64,000 bases of DNA. Source: Verrucomicrobiaceae bacterium. GTDB lineage: Bacteria > Verrucomicrobiota > Verrucomicrobiia > Verrucomicrobiales > Verrucomicrobiaceae. Of this stretch, positions 31,201 through 39,374 are shown one piece after another (position 1 is the stretch's first letter; each line of letters starts with the position of its first letter). Below the pieces are notes generated by a model that was not told the DNA's origin, ran no database searches, and was given only the letters and a program-made list of their open reading frames with translations. The stretch spans positions 62,001 to 126,000 of the forward strand of contig JAIXSY010000037.1 in the NCBI GenBank assembly GCA_027484445.1, given 5' to 3'. A program made the translations under genes and the position numbers.

Positions 31201-34200
31201 TATCGAATCCAGGAAATCAGGCCCTGGAAATAGCGGAGTTGTTTTCGAACTCACCTGCTTATCAGATTTCAGACTGGCAAACACCAGCAGTCATCCCAAG
31301 AGGTGGCAAGGCTTCCTTCCAATTGGTCTTCAAGCCTGATGGAGTCGGGGCATTTCCTGCTGAACTTGTGTTGCGATCCAATTCACATCAGCAACCTGAG
31401 TTGAGACTTCCTCTTTCAGGTCGCTGTCTGCGAGGTCCAGCTTTGCAATTGGACCCAATGGAAATCACGGCTGTGGTTGAGCCTGGCAGTAGTTCGATCG
31501 TGCCGTTGAATCTTTCAAACACAGGAGATGCTCTGCTTGCTTGGTCTGCCCAGCCTAGCATGTCTTTAGTAGGGCAAGTGGCGATAGCACCCGCTTCAGG
31601 AACGGCATTGAGTGGTGCCTCTCAGAATCTTTCGCTGGGTATCCTGACCATGGCGACTTCAAGTCCTGGGCTTACGCAGGGCTCAATTCGATTCACCAGC
31701 AACGACACAGCGCGTCGAGTTTATGATCTTCCCGTTCGCTTTACAGTGAACTCGCGTCCCAGGGGTGCATTGAGCCGCACCGATTTGGTTTTCGGTCAAG
31801 TCATGGTTGGAGCCTCAGCCAGCAGCACGGTTCAAATTCGAAACACAGGAAACGCCACGCTTCGAGTGAGTGCGGTCAGGAACGATTCTTTGGCATTCTC
31901 GATCGAGGGAGTGAGCTTTCCTCGTGATATTCCTGTCGGGGGGAGCCTAACTTTGCCGTTTCGCTTTTCCCCGATGGAGGTCACTGCTTCCAAGGCTGAA
32001 TTTCGCTTTGCTTTAGATAGTCCTGCTTTGCCTTCGGAGCTTTTGTTGCGTGTGACTGGTGAAGGTGTGGCACCCCCGATTTTGAATGTTCAACCTGCGA
32101 CGGAAATCGACTTTACTTTGAAGCAAGGACAAACCCAGGTGGTGCCTCTTTCTGTAAAAAATGAAGGCGGTTCTCTCTTGATCTGGCAAGCGCAAGTCAA
32201 GGATCGTTCGATACCATCAGGAGCCTTGAGTGAAGTGCTACAACGAGTGGATGATACCTCTCAAGAGCTTGGCGAGCTGATTCCTGATCGATTCTTGTTT
32301 CAGGATGGCGTCACTGGCACTTCTATCCTTGATGGGGGGGATGACATGTATGACTCTGGAAACTACCTGAGTACAAATTTGGGACGCTCTATTCCTTATT
32401 CGGATGGTTCTATCACGACATCGAGTCAGATTGGTGCTGGGGGCAATTACTTCACGCGGAAAAGAGACGGATGGTTTCTCTTCGTGGCTGACTTCGGCTC
32501 TCAGGTCACTGAATTTTCCATCACGGGAAATCTAGGGGCGGATGGGGAGGGAAGTGTCGATGCTGCCGTCATGGATCGTTCCTACCATGGCCGTGATTAC
32601 GTGGGTTATTTCAAATCTGTTCATAGCGCTTCAGGTGATGCTTCTGTGAATCACCTGATCATCACGGAACGTCGCCCTGGTCTATATCGAACACACAGCC
32701 CCAATTCAGATCTGGATGACCATGCTCTCTATGGTCTTTCAGGAGGTCGAGTTTATTACCTTTTGTTCAGTCGTGATTCAGGGCTGCCTGTGGATGATGC
32801 TTTGGCACGGCAGATCATGGATTTTTTCCTAGAACGCATTGCTCTCGTGCCCGTGCAGTCTTGGGTTTCAGTTTCACCCACTTCAGGCTCAGTCGTTCGA
32901 TCGGCCAGTTCTCCGGTAAACGTGACCTTGCAAACACAGGCTTTGCCTGTCGGACTCCACACTGCGAAAGTTGAGTTTTCAGGCAATGCACCTGGGGCTG
33001 CTGCGATTGAGATTCCACTCAAGTTAACAGTTTTGGAGCCAGATCTCTCTGTCTCGCCGCAACGCTTTGAATGGAGTCAAATGCATCAGGCAACGTCTCA
33101 ACCCTCACGCTTGTCGATCACTGCGCGCCCAGGGTTGTCCCCAAGTTGGACGGCGATGAGCAATGTGAATTGGCTAAGCTTGTCACGAACTCGGGGAATT
33201 GGTTCAGCAGAGATCGATTTGACTTCCGATTCAACGCTACAACCGGGCTCCTACAGTGCCAAAGTGACTGTTGTGTCGGATGTAGATGGAACTTCAATCA
33301 CGATCCCCGTGACAGTGATGGTTCATGCAACTGCCTACACTCAATTTTTCACGGACTATCGTCAGCCTTCACGTATTCTTGGACTTGTTCGTGGTCAGTT
33401 AGGCCAGCCCTCTTTATTGGTGGGTCTTGATTCTGGAACCTTGGCTGCGAGTCGTCCACTCACCCTTCCTCCAGACATCACTGATGCCGATTTGACGACG
33501 GAAGGATCGAGACTCTATGCCATCAGTTTTGCGGAGAAGACCATCACTGAAGTGGATCTGGACTCTTGGCAGATCACGCGCTCTCAAACTCTGCCGTTAA
33601 CCCTTGATGCTGGCTCTGCTGATCCTTATCATTACGATGTGGAAGCAGGTCGTCCGGGAATTGTTTATTACACGGACGCACTTGCTCAGCCGGAGCTACA
33701 TGTCTTTGATTTCGAAAATGGTCATGACCTCTCTCGCTTTAAGTTAAACAACGGTGCTGGTGTTGCTGACTTCAATGTCAGCCCTGATGGCAATTTCATG
33801 CATGTAATCTCTCAAAGCTCATGGAGTGGGGCTGGAACGGCGTCTGTCGCGCGGATCAATAGCTCGGGAACGACTTTGGTTCAGACGCATTTGGCGAATC
33901 AGGCAATTCCTGCGTTGCCGATTCGGGCGGGTATCTTTTTGAGTGCGAGCCGTGATGCCTTTTACACTCGTGCCTATCGTCACACACCTCTACTCGATAG
34001 TCGTCAAGACTACTCTCGTGCCGCCTCCATCGTGGCCACCTCCGCTTATGGCCATGCGCTCGTTTTTAGCGATGCTTTAGTGGAAAGTGTAGCTGGCACG
34101 ACACTCGCGTCTTTGCCATCTGGCATCCAAGCTGCTGCTTTCTCTGCGACGCAGAATGCTTTGATCTACCAGCATCCCATCCAACAGCGACCCATTCGAG

Positions 34201-35654
34201 TGCCTCTGGCTGGAATCATTAACTTGCCTGCTGTTTCGATACGCCCTGCGATTCCAAATGCTGGCTCGGTGAGCCTGAATCAAACGGCGCTTTCTTGGAG
34301 TGGCTTGCCAACAGCAGCAAGCTACGATGTGTATTTGGGCACGGATGCTGAGTTGGTTCAAAAGGCAGGTATCCTTACTTCTGGGATCTATCGTTTGAAC
34401 ACAACAGGTGTGTCTTACACGTTACCGCAGGAGACTCTCCAGCTAGGAATGACCTATTACTGGCGCATTGATGCCAAAGCACCCGATGGAAGTGCGCAAC
34501 GAGGTGAGGTTTGGAGTTTCACCGTGGCACCCATTCATGGCACCTTGGTGAACTCAACGGCTGCTTGCTTCCCTGGGGGCACGGTTCAAAACACACTGAA
34601 TCTCACCACTGCTGAAAGTGCCACGTCATGGACTTTATCAGAAACTGCCCCTTGGCTGAGTTTGTCACAGTCGAGTGGTTCAGGATCTAGGCAGGTGGCG
34701 CTCACTTACACAGCGGGCAGTCTAGCTCGTGGGACTTACACCACACAACTGACGCTTCGCTCAGGCTCACACCAGATCGACATTCCTCTGACGCTTCGGG
34801 TGCTAGGCTCGCTGAATCTTGTGAAGATGGTGCCTGATCCATCCTTGCCCGTGATCTATGGGCTTCACACAGAGGTTCAGACTTCAGAAAGTTTCATGCT
34901 TTGGATTCATCCTGCGACAGCTGCCATTCAGCATGTTGTTCCTGTAAGTTGGGAGGTGAGGGACTTCATCGTTCAAGCTCATGATGATCGACTTTACTTG
35001 TTGCGATCAAATGGCGCGAACGTGGCTGTGCTTCAGCGGCAGCAAGATCGTGCGATCACGTCTCAGTGGGCTACAGGCTTGACTGCCACGCAGATTTTTA
35101 ATGCACCAATAGGTCGGCTTTTGTTGCTGACTTCTGCGGGCACCCTTCGTCTCTACCACAGCACTTTAGGAGGTCAGGTGGGCGCTGCAAGATCAGTGCC
35201 GATTGGCAGCACTGTTGTTGGATCTTCGGATGGAAGATTTGTTCTCACCGCATCATCGCTCGGACTATCGAGTAGTCTCTTGACGCGCTTTGACCTCACT
35301 TCTACCGCCATTAGCACTGCGATGAGTGCCACTGTTCTTACCCCTTTTTCGAATGTTCTGATCGTGTCAGGAGATGGTAATCGAGCCTTTTATGCAGGGC
35401 TTCCCTATGATGCGACAAGTTTGTCATCTCTTGGGAATCGAATCACAGCAGCTCCAATCTTGGGAACTTCATGGACAGGTCATGTCGTATGGTCGGCCAA
35501 TCAGGCAATCGATTCGTCAACAGGCACGGTCTTGAGCACTTATGCTAGTGATGCTCAGTTGTTGACCTCAACCCCGAATCAGACACATCTGCTTCGCTAT
35601 CAGTCGAGCACCAACAGCCTTGTCAGTCAGCCAGTGCCCTCTCCAGCTCCTTGA
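25257..35654 (+). CDS. Giant secreted subtilase with alternating BACON/ASH domains
   Basis: 3465-residue exported serine protease. A signal anchor (about 12-30) and a pro-region precede an S8 subtilisin domain with catalytic Asp277 (VIDTGID), His332 (NHGTHCAG) and Ser491 (NGTSMATPHVAGA). A carboxypeptidase-regulatory-like domain follows (about 675-745), then a run of about twelve Ig-like domains, mostly near 105 residues each. These alternate between BACON-like (LxW plus xWLxxSP) and ASH/choice-of-anchor-D-like types. Three BACON-like units carry large inserts. The C-terminal third has two propeller-like regions (about 2690-2985 and 3180-3460) flanking an FN3-like and another BACON-like domain. 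No PEP-CTERM, T9SS or LPXTG sorting tail is visible. Likely a cell-surface or secreted protease; substrate unknown. Confidence 0.88.
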   Translation: MNFPFGKLRPLGLCIGIVITMIVAWWLAGGSGRVGEGKVTSVGHDLRPLSDASKVPSPEVNPAAFAKEKKASLGGAKVPVTPVQLSPFQEQLVRRSSLLDRRRFAAVGSEPARELRLWRTSFKYPLVREETWLAQDAQGQEVVVRREFSVADHAMVRFPEAFSAIEIKAWAQRRGFHLRHALRAVPIWLVSSQEANLGTAEKIIAAFQQDFPDAKSAIAERDYLLFPSLMPNDSSVGLLWGMNNTGQTGGVVDADIDAPEAWDLATGSRQVLVGVIDTGIDRGHPDLAANLWQNPREIPGNRVDDDGNGFVDDTHGWDFFSDDNDPSDENNHGTHCAGTIGGVGNNQSGVVGVCWQVSMVGIRFLGPNGGTTSDAVDSIHYARQLQVNLTSNSWGGGGYSALLQSAIQQAETAGQLFVTAAGNDGLNSDLTPNYPSGYPVGNIIAVAASTDRDTRASFSNYGATTVDLAAPGDDIYSTIRSSGYASFNGTSMATPHVAGAAALLLSVAPDLSVADLKSKLMTSVDRLPAFATTTVSGGRLNLARLIQEAAGPRPLVQVIQVSEAEAGGNGDGVLNPGETLDLFFQVTNRGSEVAQNVSVTIRPVLAGSAFTVLRGDLPVGTIASGTSFVSPTSFQVRSAANSLTPLAEELEIVVRYGSPLQVLTQRYSLYLLTSSFVQGRVFDTAKGTPLEGAVVRFSGPSTRTATTDSDGRYRVLLTDGNYQANALSAGYLTSAAVAVNVPPSRTELNFSLGVPQLTITPNHLEETLYSGRKSTRRVELRNQGSAPLTWSLRFTRQPTTEGQITSFTLPEREIDPDQFNADTGVRSFFKSSRVETLAALDAPLVSLKGVKVGMLASTWERNVFSEDLRARGAQILTVSSPLTAIALSELDVLIVDDAIRDLSTDDLNQIRARVTGGMGLLCEADDSASMSSINQLFQGTGITAFSDGFRDVTFTDIRPHPMTAGVGTLVQYSVGAYAVTSQLPETLVGAGVNRAHAALTRLGSGLMFFIGNEITDEANFVTGDGRLFANQIVDGLAAEPGWIKASPALGSLPPGGTQQVDVSLDSALLSAGEHEAFGAFLTNIPDEGGQVLPVSLKVVEAPQISFSPSNVNFESVVQGVPAVRQLTITNRGPVPLEVNRIELVGEGAEYFQVQPATAFALPTLASQTLSIALASNAPFKQVRAELRLFSNDPTGSPIAVQILGQRQLPPDLQLSPENIGFVFREMQKGVASLTLRNRGKGPLHWNASLADNAGRSPAWAQLSEVSGTDFPGSNRHIRIWLDSAKLSVGEHTCTFTLTSNDADRPSWSVPVSLRVQPIPILQMQTVHDAGEVRMGQSKRFEVYLHNLGSAPLVLSSALVLSSSFRCVSGIPMTIPARSGMALNFEFHPRSTAGRHQALAAFLTNAPSGPIRFRLTGTAKIGPRLALSPSALSLNLPAGTEQVRWVRVTNTGDEPMSWSFQSEDKVDWLKLDGEPSILQPGKFNLVGLRMNTHLLEPGIKTTTLAFKKENEGMDTSMQVRLSITRSASLAVTPRTIHISRAWAGHVEASSFVCENLGNQPLTILSLRASHPRLSLSGASLALPRVLQPGERLEVPFQFTIDKVGQYADAFFITSSLAPNRPVRLPVTSQVLAPPVLRVTPSELDMTVEPGAESSADLGIENVGGDVLTWKGRVSQGTGPAADLSNLLNRVESSPSTLTGLLSNSRAFTGGTTGSSIEDGGDNRYDTGNIISTDLFPERRLDYSDGVLAQHSLFGARGRYFTLKTGPLWMCAADLDGVSRFVISGGLGADGAGRVGGGQITRTVAGVTYRGFYKRVAGASVPSVNHLIIVQQQDGLQQRYDENNTDSDFHEVSGLAGSVRLYYLMFGLSSGLAYSEQSFGVLMETFLREMVHAESPDWLTMSLMEGQATAGQMSRSKLTLSPAQLLPGIYTAAVHLETNSPSTSAARVPVTLRVPSRVRLQIKPDQLHFPDTFLGSTSQFVCTLSNPGNQALEIAELFSNSPAYQISDWQTPAVIPRGGKASFQLVFKPDGVGAFPAELVLRSNSHQQPELRLPLSGRCLRGPALQLDPMEITAVVEPGSSSIVPLNLSNTGDALLAWSAQPSMSLVGQVAIAPASGTALSGASQNLSLGILTMATSSPGLTQGSIRFTSNDTARRVYDLPVRFTVNSRPRGALSRTDLVFGQVMVGASASSTVQIRNTGNATLRVSAVRNDSLAFSIEGVSFPRDIPVGGSLTLPFRFSPMEVTASKAEFRFALDSPALPSELLLRVTGEGVAPPILNVQPATEIDFTLKQGQTQVVPLSVKNEGGSLLIWQAQVKDRSIPSGALSEVLQRVDDTSQELGELIPDRFLFQDGVTGTSILDGGDDMYDSGNYLSTNLGRSIPYSDGSITTSSQIGAGGNYFTRKRDGWFLFVADFGSQVTEFSITGNLGADGEGSVDAAVMDRSYHGRDYVGYFKSVHSASGDASVNHLIITERRPGLYRTHSPNSDLDDHALYGLSGGRVYYLLFSRDSGLPVDDALARQIMDFFLERIALVPVQSWVSVSPTSGSVVRSASSPVNVTLQTQALPVGLHTAKVEFSGNAPGAAAIEIPLKLTVLEPDLSVSPQRFEWSQMHQATSQPSRLSITARPGLSPSWTAMSNVNWLSLSRTRGIGSAEIDLTSDSTLQPGSYSAKVTVVSDVDGTSITIPVTVMVHATAYTQFFTDYRQPSRILGLVRGQLGQPSLLVGLDSGTLAASRPLTLPPDITDADLTTEGSRLYAISFAEKTITEVDLDSWQITRSQTLPLTLDAGSADPYHYDVEAGRPGIVYYTDALAQPELHVFDFENGHDLSRFKLNNGAGVADFNVSPDGNFMHVISQSSWSGAGTASVARINSSGTTLVQTHLANQAIPALPIRAGIFLSASRDAFYTRAYRHTPLLDSRQDYSRAASIVATSAYGHALVFSDALVESVAGTTLASLPSGIQAAAFSATQNALIYQHPIQQRPIRVPLAGIINLPAVSIRPAIPNAGSVSLNQTALSWSGLPTAASYDVYLGTDAELVQKAGILTSGIYRLNTTGVSYTLPQETLQLGMTYYWRIDAKAPDGSAQRGEVWSFTVAPIHGTLVNSTAACFPGGTVQNTLNLTTAESATSWTLSETAPWLSLSQSSGSGSRQVALTYTAGSLARGTYTTQLTLRSGSHQIDIPLTLRVLGSLNLVKMVPDPSLPVIYGLHTEVQTSESFMLWIHPATAAIQHVVPVSWEVRDFIVQAHDDRLYLLRSNGANVAVLQRQQDRAITSQWATGLTATQIFNAPIGRLLLLTSAGTLRLYHSTLGGQVGAARSVPIGSTVVGSSDGRFVLTASSLGLSSSLLTRFDLTSTAISTAMSATVLTPFSNVLIVSGDGNRAFYAGLPYDATSLSSLGNRITAAPILGTSWTGHVVWSANQAIDSSTGTVLSTYASDAQLLTSTPNQTHLLRYQSSTNSLVSQPVPSPAP
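30280..30945 (+). repeat. First copy of inserted GGD-YDTGN module in the giant subtilase
   Basis: Coding segment inserted inside a BACON-like domain, starting with a helical stretch and then IEDGGDNRYDTGN. It is co-linear with the copy at 32195-32860: shared blocks include LGADG, a Tyr-rich YRGFYKRV strand, SVNHLII and a closing Leu-rich helix. I do not recognise the module. Confidence 0.75.
32195..32860 (+). repeat. Second copy of inserted GGD-YDSGN module in the giant subtilase
   Basis: Counterpart of the segment at 30280-30945, with ILDGGDDMYDSGN, LGADGEG, YVGYFKSV, SVNHLIITE and a closing helix before QSWVSVSP. The copies are clearly homologous but diverged, so the duplication is not recent. 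Confidence 0.75.
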
Positions 35655-35711
35655 GGGATGTCTGTTTTCTTGCTTGTCCAAGTTTACAAGAACAACGAAA
35701 ACCTAGCCAGG

Positions 35712-36443
35712 ATGAAGCTCGAAAATCAACTCTGTGTCATTACAGGAGCCGCACGTGGCATTGGATTTGCCACGGCACGCAAGCTTTTGCTGCATGGAGC
35801 TAAGGTGGCTCTTCTCGATCAGGATGCAGGTGCCCTTGAGGCTGCCGAGGCCCAATTGGCATCTCCAGATCGAGTACGGATTTTCCGTTGTGATGTGACC
35901 CGAGCAGATGAAGTCCAAGCTGCTGCTCAAGCTGCGGCAGTGGAGTTGCCCATTCGGGTGTGGATCAACAATGCAGGTCTCGCGAGACATCGCTGGATCC
36001 AAGATTATAGCGAGGCAGAGATCGACTTAATGCTCGCCGTGAATCTGAAAGGCACCATCTTGGGTTCCCAGGCAGCTCTTCGTGCCATGATTCCCCTGAG
36101 AGCAGGCCACATCATCAATGTCATCTCTACTGCTAGTCTGCGCGGCATTCCGAGTGAGACCGTGTACTCCGCAGCGAAGTGGGGTGTGCGTGGGTTCACC
36201 CAAGGTCTCGCTGAAGAGGCCGCACCTCATCGCATTCGTGTCACAGCTCTGCTGCCTGGTGGCGTTGATACGGCGTTTTGGGATTATGCCTCTGATCGAG
36301 TCGCGCCTCGAAAACTCTTTCTTCAACCAGATCATATTGCCGATGGCATTCTTCGCTGTTTGGAAATGGATGACATCTGCGTGCCGCGTGAGCTTGTGCT
36401 TCGTGCTTTGGATGACAGTGACTTTTCAGTGAAGCCTGATTGA
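35712..36443 (+). CDS. Short-chain dehydrogenase/reductase
   Basis: Classical SDR oxidoreductase, 243 residues from the ATG at 35712, which puts the TGAARGIGFA cofactor loop about 10 residues from the start as usual. Other motifs are NNAG (about 91-94), catalytic Ser in ISTAS and YSAAK with the catalytic Tyr and Lys. An Asp at the end of the second beta strand (ALLDQD) suggests NAD preference. An earlier in-frame ATG at 35658, just after the subtilase stop, would add 18 residues with no family support. The substrate is unknown. Confidence 0.87.
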   Translation: MKLENQLCVITGAARGIGFATARKLLLHGAKVALLDQDAGALEAAEAQLASPDRVRIFRCDVTRADEVQAAAQAAAVELPIRVWINNAGLARHRWIQDYSEAEIDLMLAVNLKGTILGSQAALRAMIPLRAGHIINVISTASLRGIPSETVYSAAKWGVRGFTQGLAEEAAPHRIRVTALLPGGVDTAFWDYASDRVAPRKLFLQPDHIADGILRCLEMDDICVPRELVLRALDDSDFSVKPD

Positions 36444-36560
36444 GTCTCGCGTTGCATTTCGGGCCAGTCATGAGGGTTGGGCGTCATGAAGTTAATGACT
36501 GTTCTTGCTTTTTGATTTTGTTGGAAGGCCTGTGTGTCTTTCGCAGTTCGTCGTGTTCAC

Positions 36561-38117
36561 ATGCGCTTCCTTGTTTCTCTCTTCGCTCTTTGCCCTCTGT
36601 TTTCCACTTTTTCAGCAGAGCCCTTGAACGTGCTTTTTATCGCTGTTGATGACTTGCGGCCTGACCTAGGATGCTATGGCGTGAAGCACGCGAAGACCCC
36701 GAATATCGACCGGCTCGCAGCTCCTGGTATGGTTTTTGATCACGCATACTGCGCTCAGGCGGTATGCAGTCCATCACGCACGGCGATTTTGACTGGGCTG
36801 CGTCCAGATTCGACGAAGGTATGAGACCTCGATACTCATTTCCGGGATGCTCAACCGCTTTGCGTTACATTGCCTCAGCATTTCCGCTTGAACGGCTACC
36901 ACACCTCAGGGTTAGGTATGATTGAGCATCATGGCTTTGAAGATGGCCCCTTCTGGACTGAGCCACGCTGGTTTCCGAGTGGACAGATCGTGAAAGTGGA
37001 TGAGCAGGACTGGACGAAACGTAGCATCACTTCATTTGATGGGGCGAAGAGTGAGTTTGCAAATCCGCTTCAAGACGTCACGAAACGCAAGGGCGGTAAA
37101 GCAGGCAAAAAAGGCCCAGCTTATGAAGTCAGTCCGAAAGCTGAAGATGAACTGCCTGATGGTGCTGGAGCTGCGGAGGCTGTGAAGCGACTTGCCGCAC
37201 TCAAAGCGGCGGGAAAGCCTTTCTTCTTCGGGGTTGGTTTGGTGAAGCCGCATCTTCCCTTTGTTGCGCCGAAGAAGTTTTGGGACATGAATGATCCCAA
37301 GAAGATTCCTGGCCCCTCGTTTGAAACCTATCCCCAGGGCACGCCTGAATTTGTGGGCCATACAAACGGGTAGATGCATGGGTATCCCAGTGTCCCTCAG
37401 GGCAATCCCATTCCTGATGACTTCGCGAAAGTGCTGTGGCACGGTTACAATGCCTGCATCAGCTAAACCGATGTGCAGATTGGCCGTGTTTTGGATGCAC
37501 TCGACAAAGAAGGTCTTGCCGATAGTGCCGTCACCGTCTTGTGGGGGGAACACGGCTTATGACACAAGCACACAAACTTTGAAGCTGCCACACGTGCGCC
37601 GTTGCTGATTGCTGTTCCAAACAGCAGCACGGCTGGTCAACACTGCGCTGCGCCGGTTGAGTTCGTGGATGTTTATCCCACACTCGCTCACATTTGTGGT
37701 CTCAATGTGCCCCAAGGGCTTGTGGGTATCAGTTTGAAGCGTTACTTGGAGCATCCTGTGGCACCGATGCAAAAGCCTGCCATCAGCGTTTATTCACCCA
37801 CGTCGAAAAATCATGGTGGCAACCTGATGGGCTATAGCGTGCGCACTGAGCGGTGGCGCTGTACCTTCTGGCGGAAGCGCAACGCAGCTGACATGGGTTT
37901 TATCGAACTCTATGACGAGCAAAACGATCCTAACGAGCCGCGTGACCAACGCTACGATCGCCTCTACCCTGGTAAACTAAAACTCACTGAGGCTGAATAC
38001 CTTGCCGCGCAAGGTTCTGACAAAGGTGAGGCTAAGGCTCGTTTTGCGAAATTGGATGCCGATCAAGAAAGCTTTTTGAGTCGTGAGGACTTCATCCGCA
38101 CTGGAAAGAGGAAGTGA
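36561..38117 (+). pseudogene. Sulfatase pseudogene (four in-frame stops, two deletions)
   Basis: Decayed paralog of the intact sulfatase at 54445-56262, aligned end to end by eye with very high protein similarity. The signal peptide and the formylglycine site [13 protein letters not shown] survive. Stops are TGA at 36822-36824 (Trp in the paralog), TAG at 37371-37373 (Glu), TAA at 37464-37466 (Tyr) and TGA at 37560-37562 (Trp). A 7-codon deletion removes part of the metal-site region WGDHGWQLGEHG. A 52-codon deletion removes the segment before DPNEPRD. The conserved active-site Lys in LGK is Met. No frameshift occurs anywhere. The EF-hand-like tail is retained in part (DADQESFLSREDF). Converges with the macB-type gene. 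Confidence 0.93.
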
Positions 38118-38123
38118 ACACGT

Positions 38124-39374
38124 TCACTCAAACCTCAGTGCTGCAATCGGATTCATGTGTGCTGCTTTCCGAGCGGGATAAAAACCAAAGAACACACCTA
38201 CGGCGAAGCTGATGCTGAAGGACACAACCACGCTAGCCGTGGAGACGGTGGGATGAAAATTCGGGATCATGCTAGCAGCGGTGCTCGCTGCATACCCAAG
38301 GCCTACTCCGATAGCTCCACCCATCAGACTGAGTGTGATCGACTCAATGAGAAATTGAAGCAGGATGTCACGAGGTTGAGCACCGACAGCGATTCGGGTG
38401 CCGATTTCACGGGTGCGCTCGGTGACACTCACCAGCATGATGTTCATGATCCCGATACCGCCCACCAGCAGGGACAGACCTGCGATGCCACCTAGCAGAT
38501 AAGTGAGCATCGTGGTGATGCTTTCCACCGTGTCGGCTATTTCTTTTTGATTCACGATGTCGAAGTCATTCTTGCGACCAGCCGCAAGCTGATGTCGCTG
38601 ACGTAGCAGGGCCGTGATCTGCTCTTCCGCAGTGCTCATGAACTCAGCGCTTTGGATCTGTAGCGTTAGAAGACGTGGATACTTGTCACCCGTGAGCTGT
38701 CGCATGGCTGTGGTGTAAGGAATGACAATCCGGTCATCCTGGTTGGCGCCGCCCATGCCTGCGCCCTTGCTTTCGAGCAGCCCAATGATGGTGAACGGCA
38801 TGTTTTTGACACGCAAAGTCTGACCCACGGGATCGATTGGGCCAAACAACTCGCGTGCGGTGCGTGATCCGATCACAGCCACACGCGCTGAGCTTCGCAG
38901 TTCGCGCTCGGTGAACATGTTGCCGCGCTCTAGCGACCAATCCCTGATTTTCAGGTAGTCGGGGGACTCACCCGCAATCGTGGTGCTCCAGTTGCGGCCA
39001 TTCGCCACGGCTTGTGCATTGAAGGTGACTTCAGGACTTGCTGCCTTCACACTTTTGATTTCGCGGCAGATAGCTTCCACATCTTGCAGCGTGAGGTAGT
39101 TCGATTCACTTTTGCCAGCTGAGGCAGCATTTGTTCGGCGACTTTTGGAGAAAACAATCAGCAAGTTAGAACCTAATGAGGTGATCTGATCTTGAATCCG
39201 CTGCTGCGTGCCACGGCCAATCGCCATGATGGTGACTACCGAGGCCACGCCGATGATGATGCCCAGAGCGGTGAGTGTGCTGCGCATTTTGTTCCGTTGC
39301 AGAGCGCGAATCGCAATGATCGAAGTAAGCCCGGTTCTCAGCAGAGATGCGGTGATTGTCGAGAAAAGTTTCAT
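38124..39374 (-). CDS. MacB-type ABC transporter permease
   Basis: FtsX/MacB-family permease of 416 residues. It has a first membrane segment after the basic N-terminus (ALQRNKMRSTLTALGIIIGV), a periplasmic MacB core domain of about 220 residues and three C-terminal membrane segments, with the NIMLVSVTERTREIGTR motif between them. The ATPase is encoded separately just upstream, with a 4-base overlap. The unit is ATPase, permease, membrane-fusion protein and outer-membrane factor, i.e. a tripartite MacAB-TolC-like exporter. Such pumps export macrolides, peptides or lipoprotein-like molecules. Confidence 0.92.
   Translation of the reverse strand: MKLFSTITASLLRTGLTSIIAIRALQRNKMRSTLTALGIIIGVASVVTIMAIGRGTQQRIQDQITSLGSNLLIVFSKSRRTNAASAGKSESNYLTLQDVEAICREIKSVKAASPEVTFNAQAVANGRNWSTTIAGESPDYLKIRDWSLERGNMFTERELRSSARVAVIGSRTARELFGPIDPVGQTLRVKNMPFTIIGLLESKGAGMGGANQDDRIVIPYTTAMRQLTGDKYPRLLTLQIQSAEFMSTAEEQITALLRQRHQLAAGRKNDFDIVNQKEIADTVESITTMLTYLLGGIAGLSLLVGGIGIMNIMLVSVTERTREIGTRIAVGAQPRDILLQFLIESITLSLMGGAIGVGLGYAASTAASMIPNFHPTVSTASVVVSFSISFAVGVFFGFYPARKAAHMNPIAALRFE

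Noticed and set aside
25257..35654. Split of the giant frame into several genes
   Set aside because: The frame is continuous for 3465 codons, with no internal ribosome site or signal peptide and with regular domain spacing.
36822..37562. Reading TGA as tryptophan or another recoding in the sulfatase copy, since two of its stops replace Trp
   Set aside because: TAG and TAA also occur in the same frame at Glu and Tyr positions, TGA is the normal stop of many genes here, and active-site changes and deletions point to decay.
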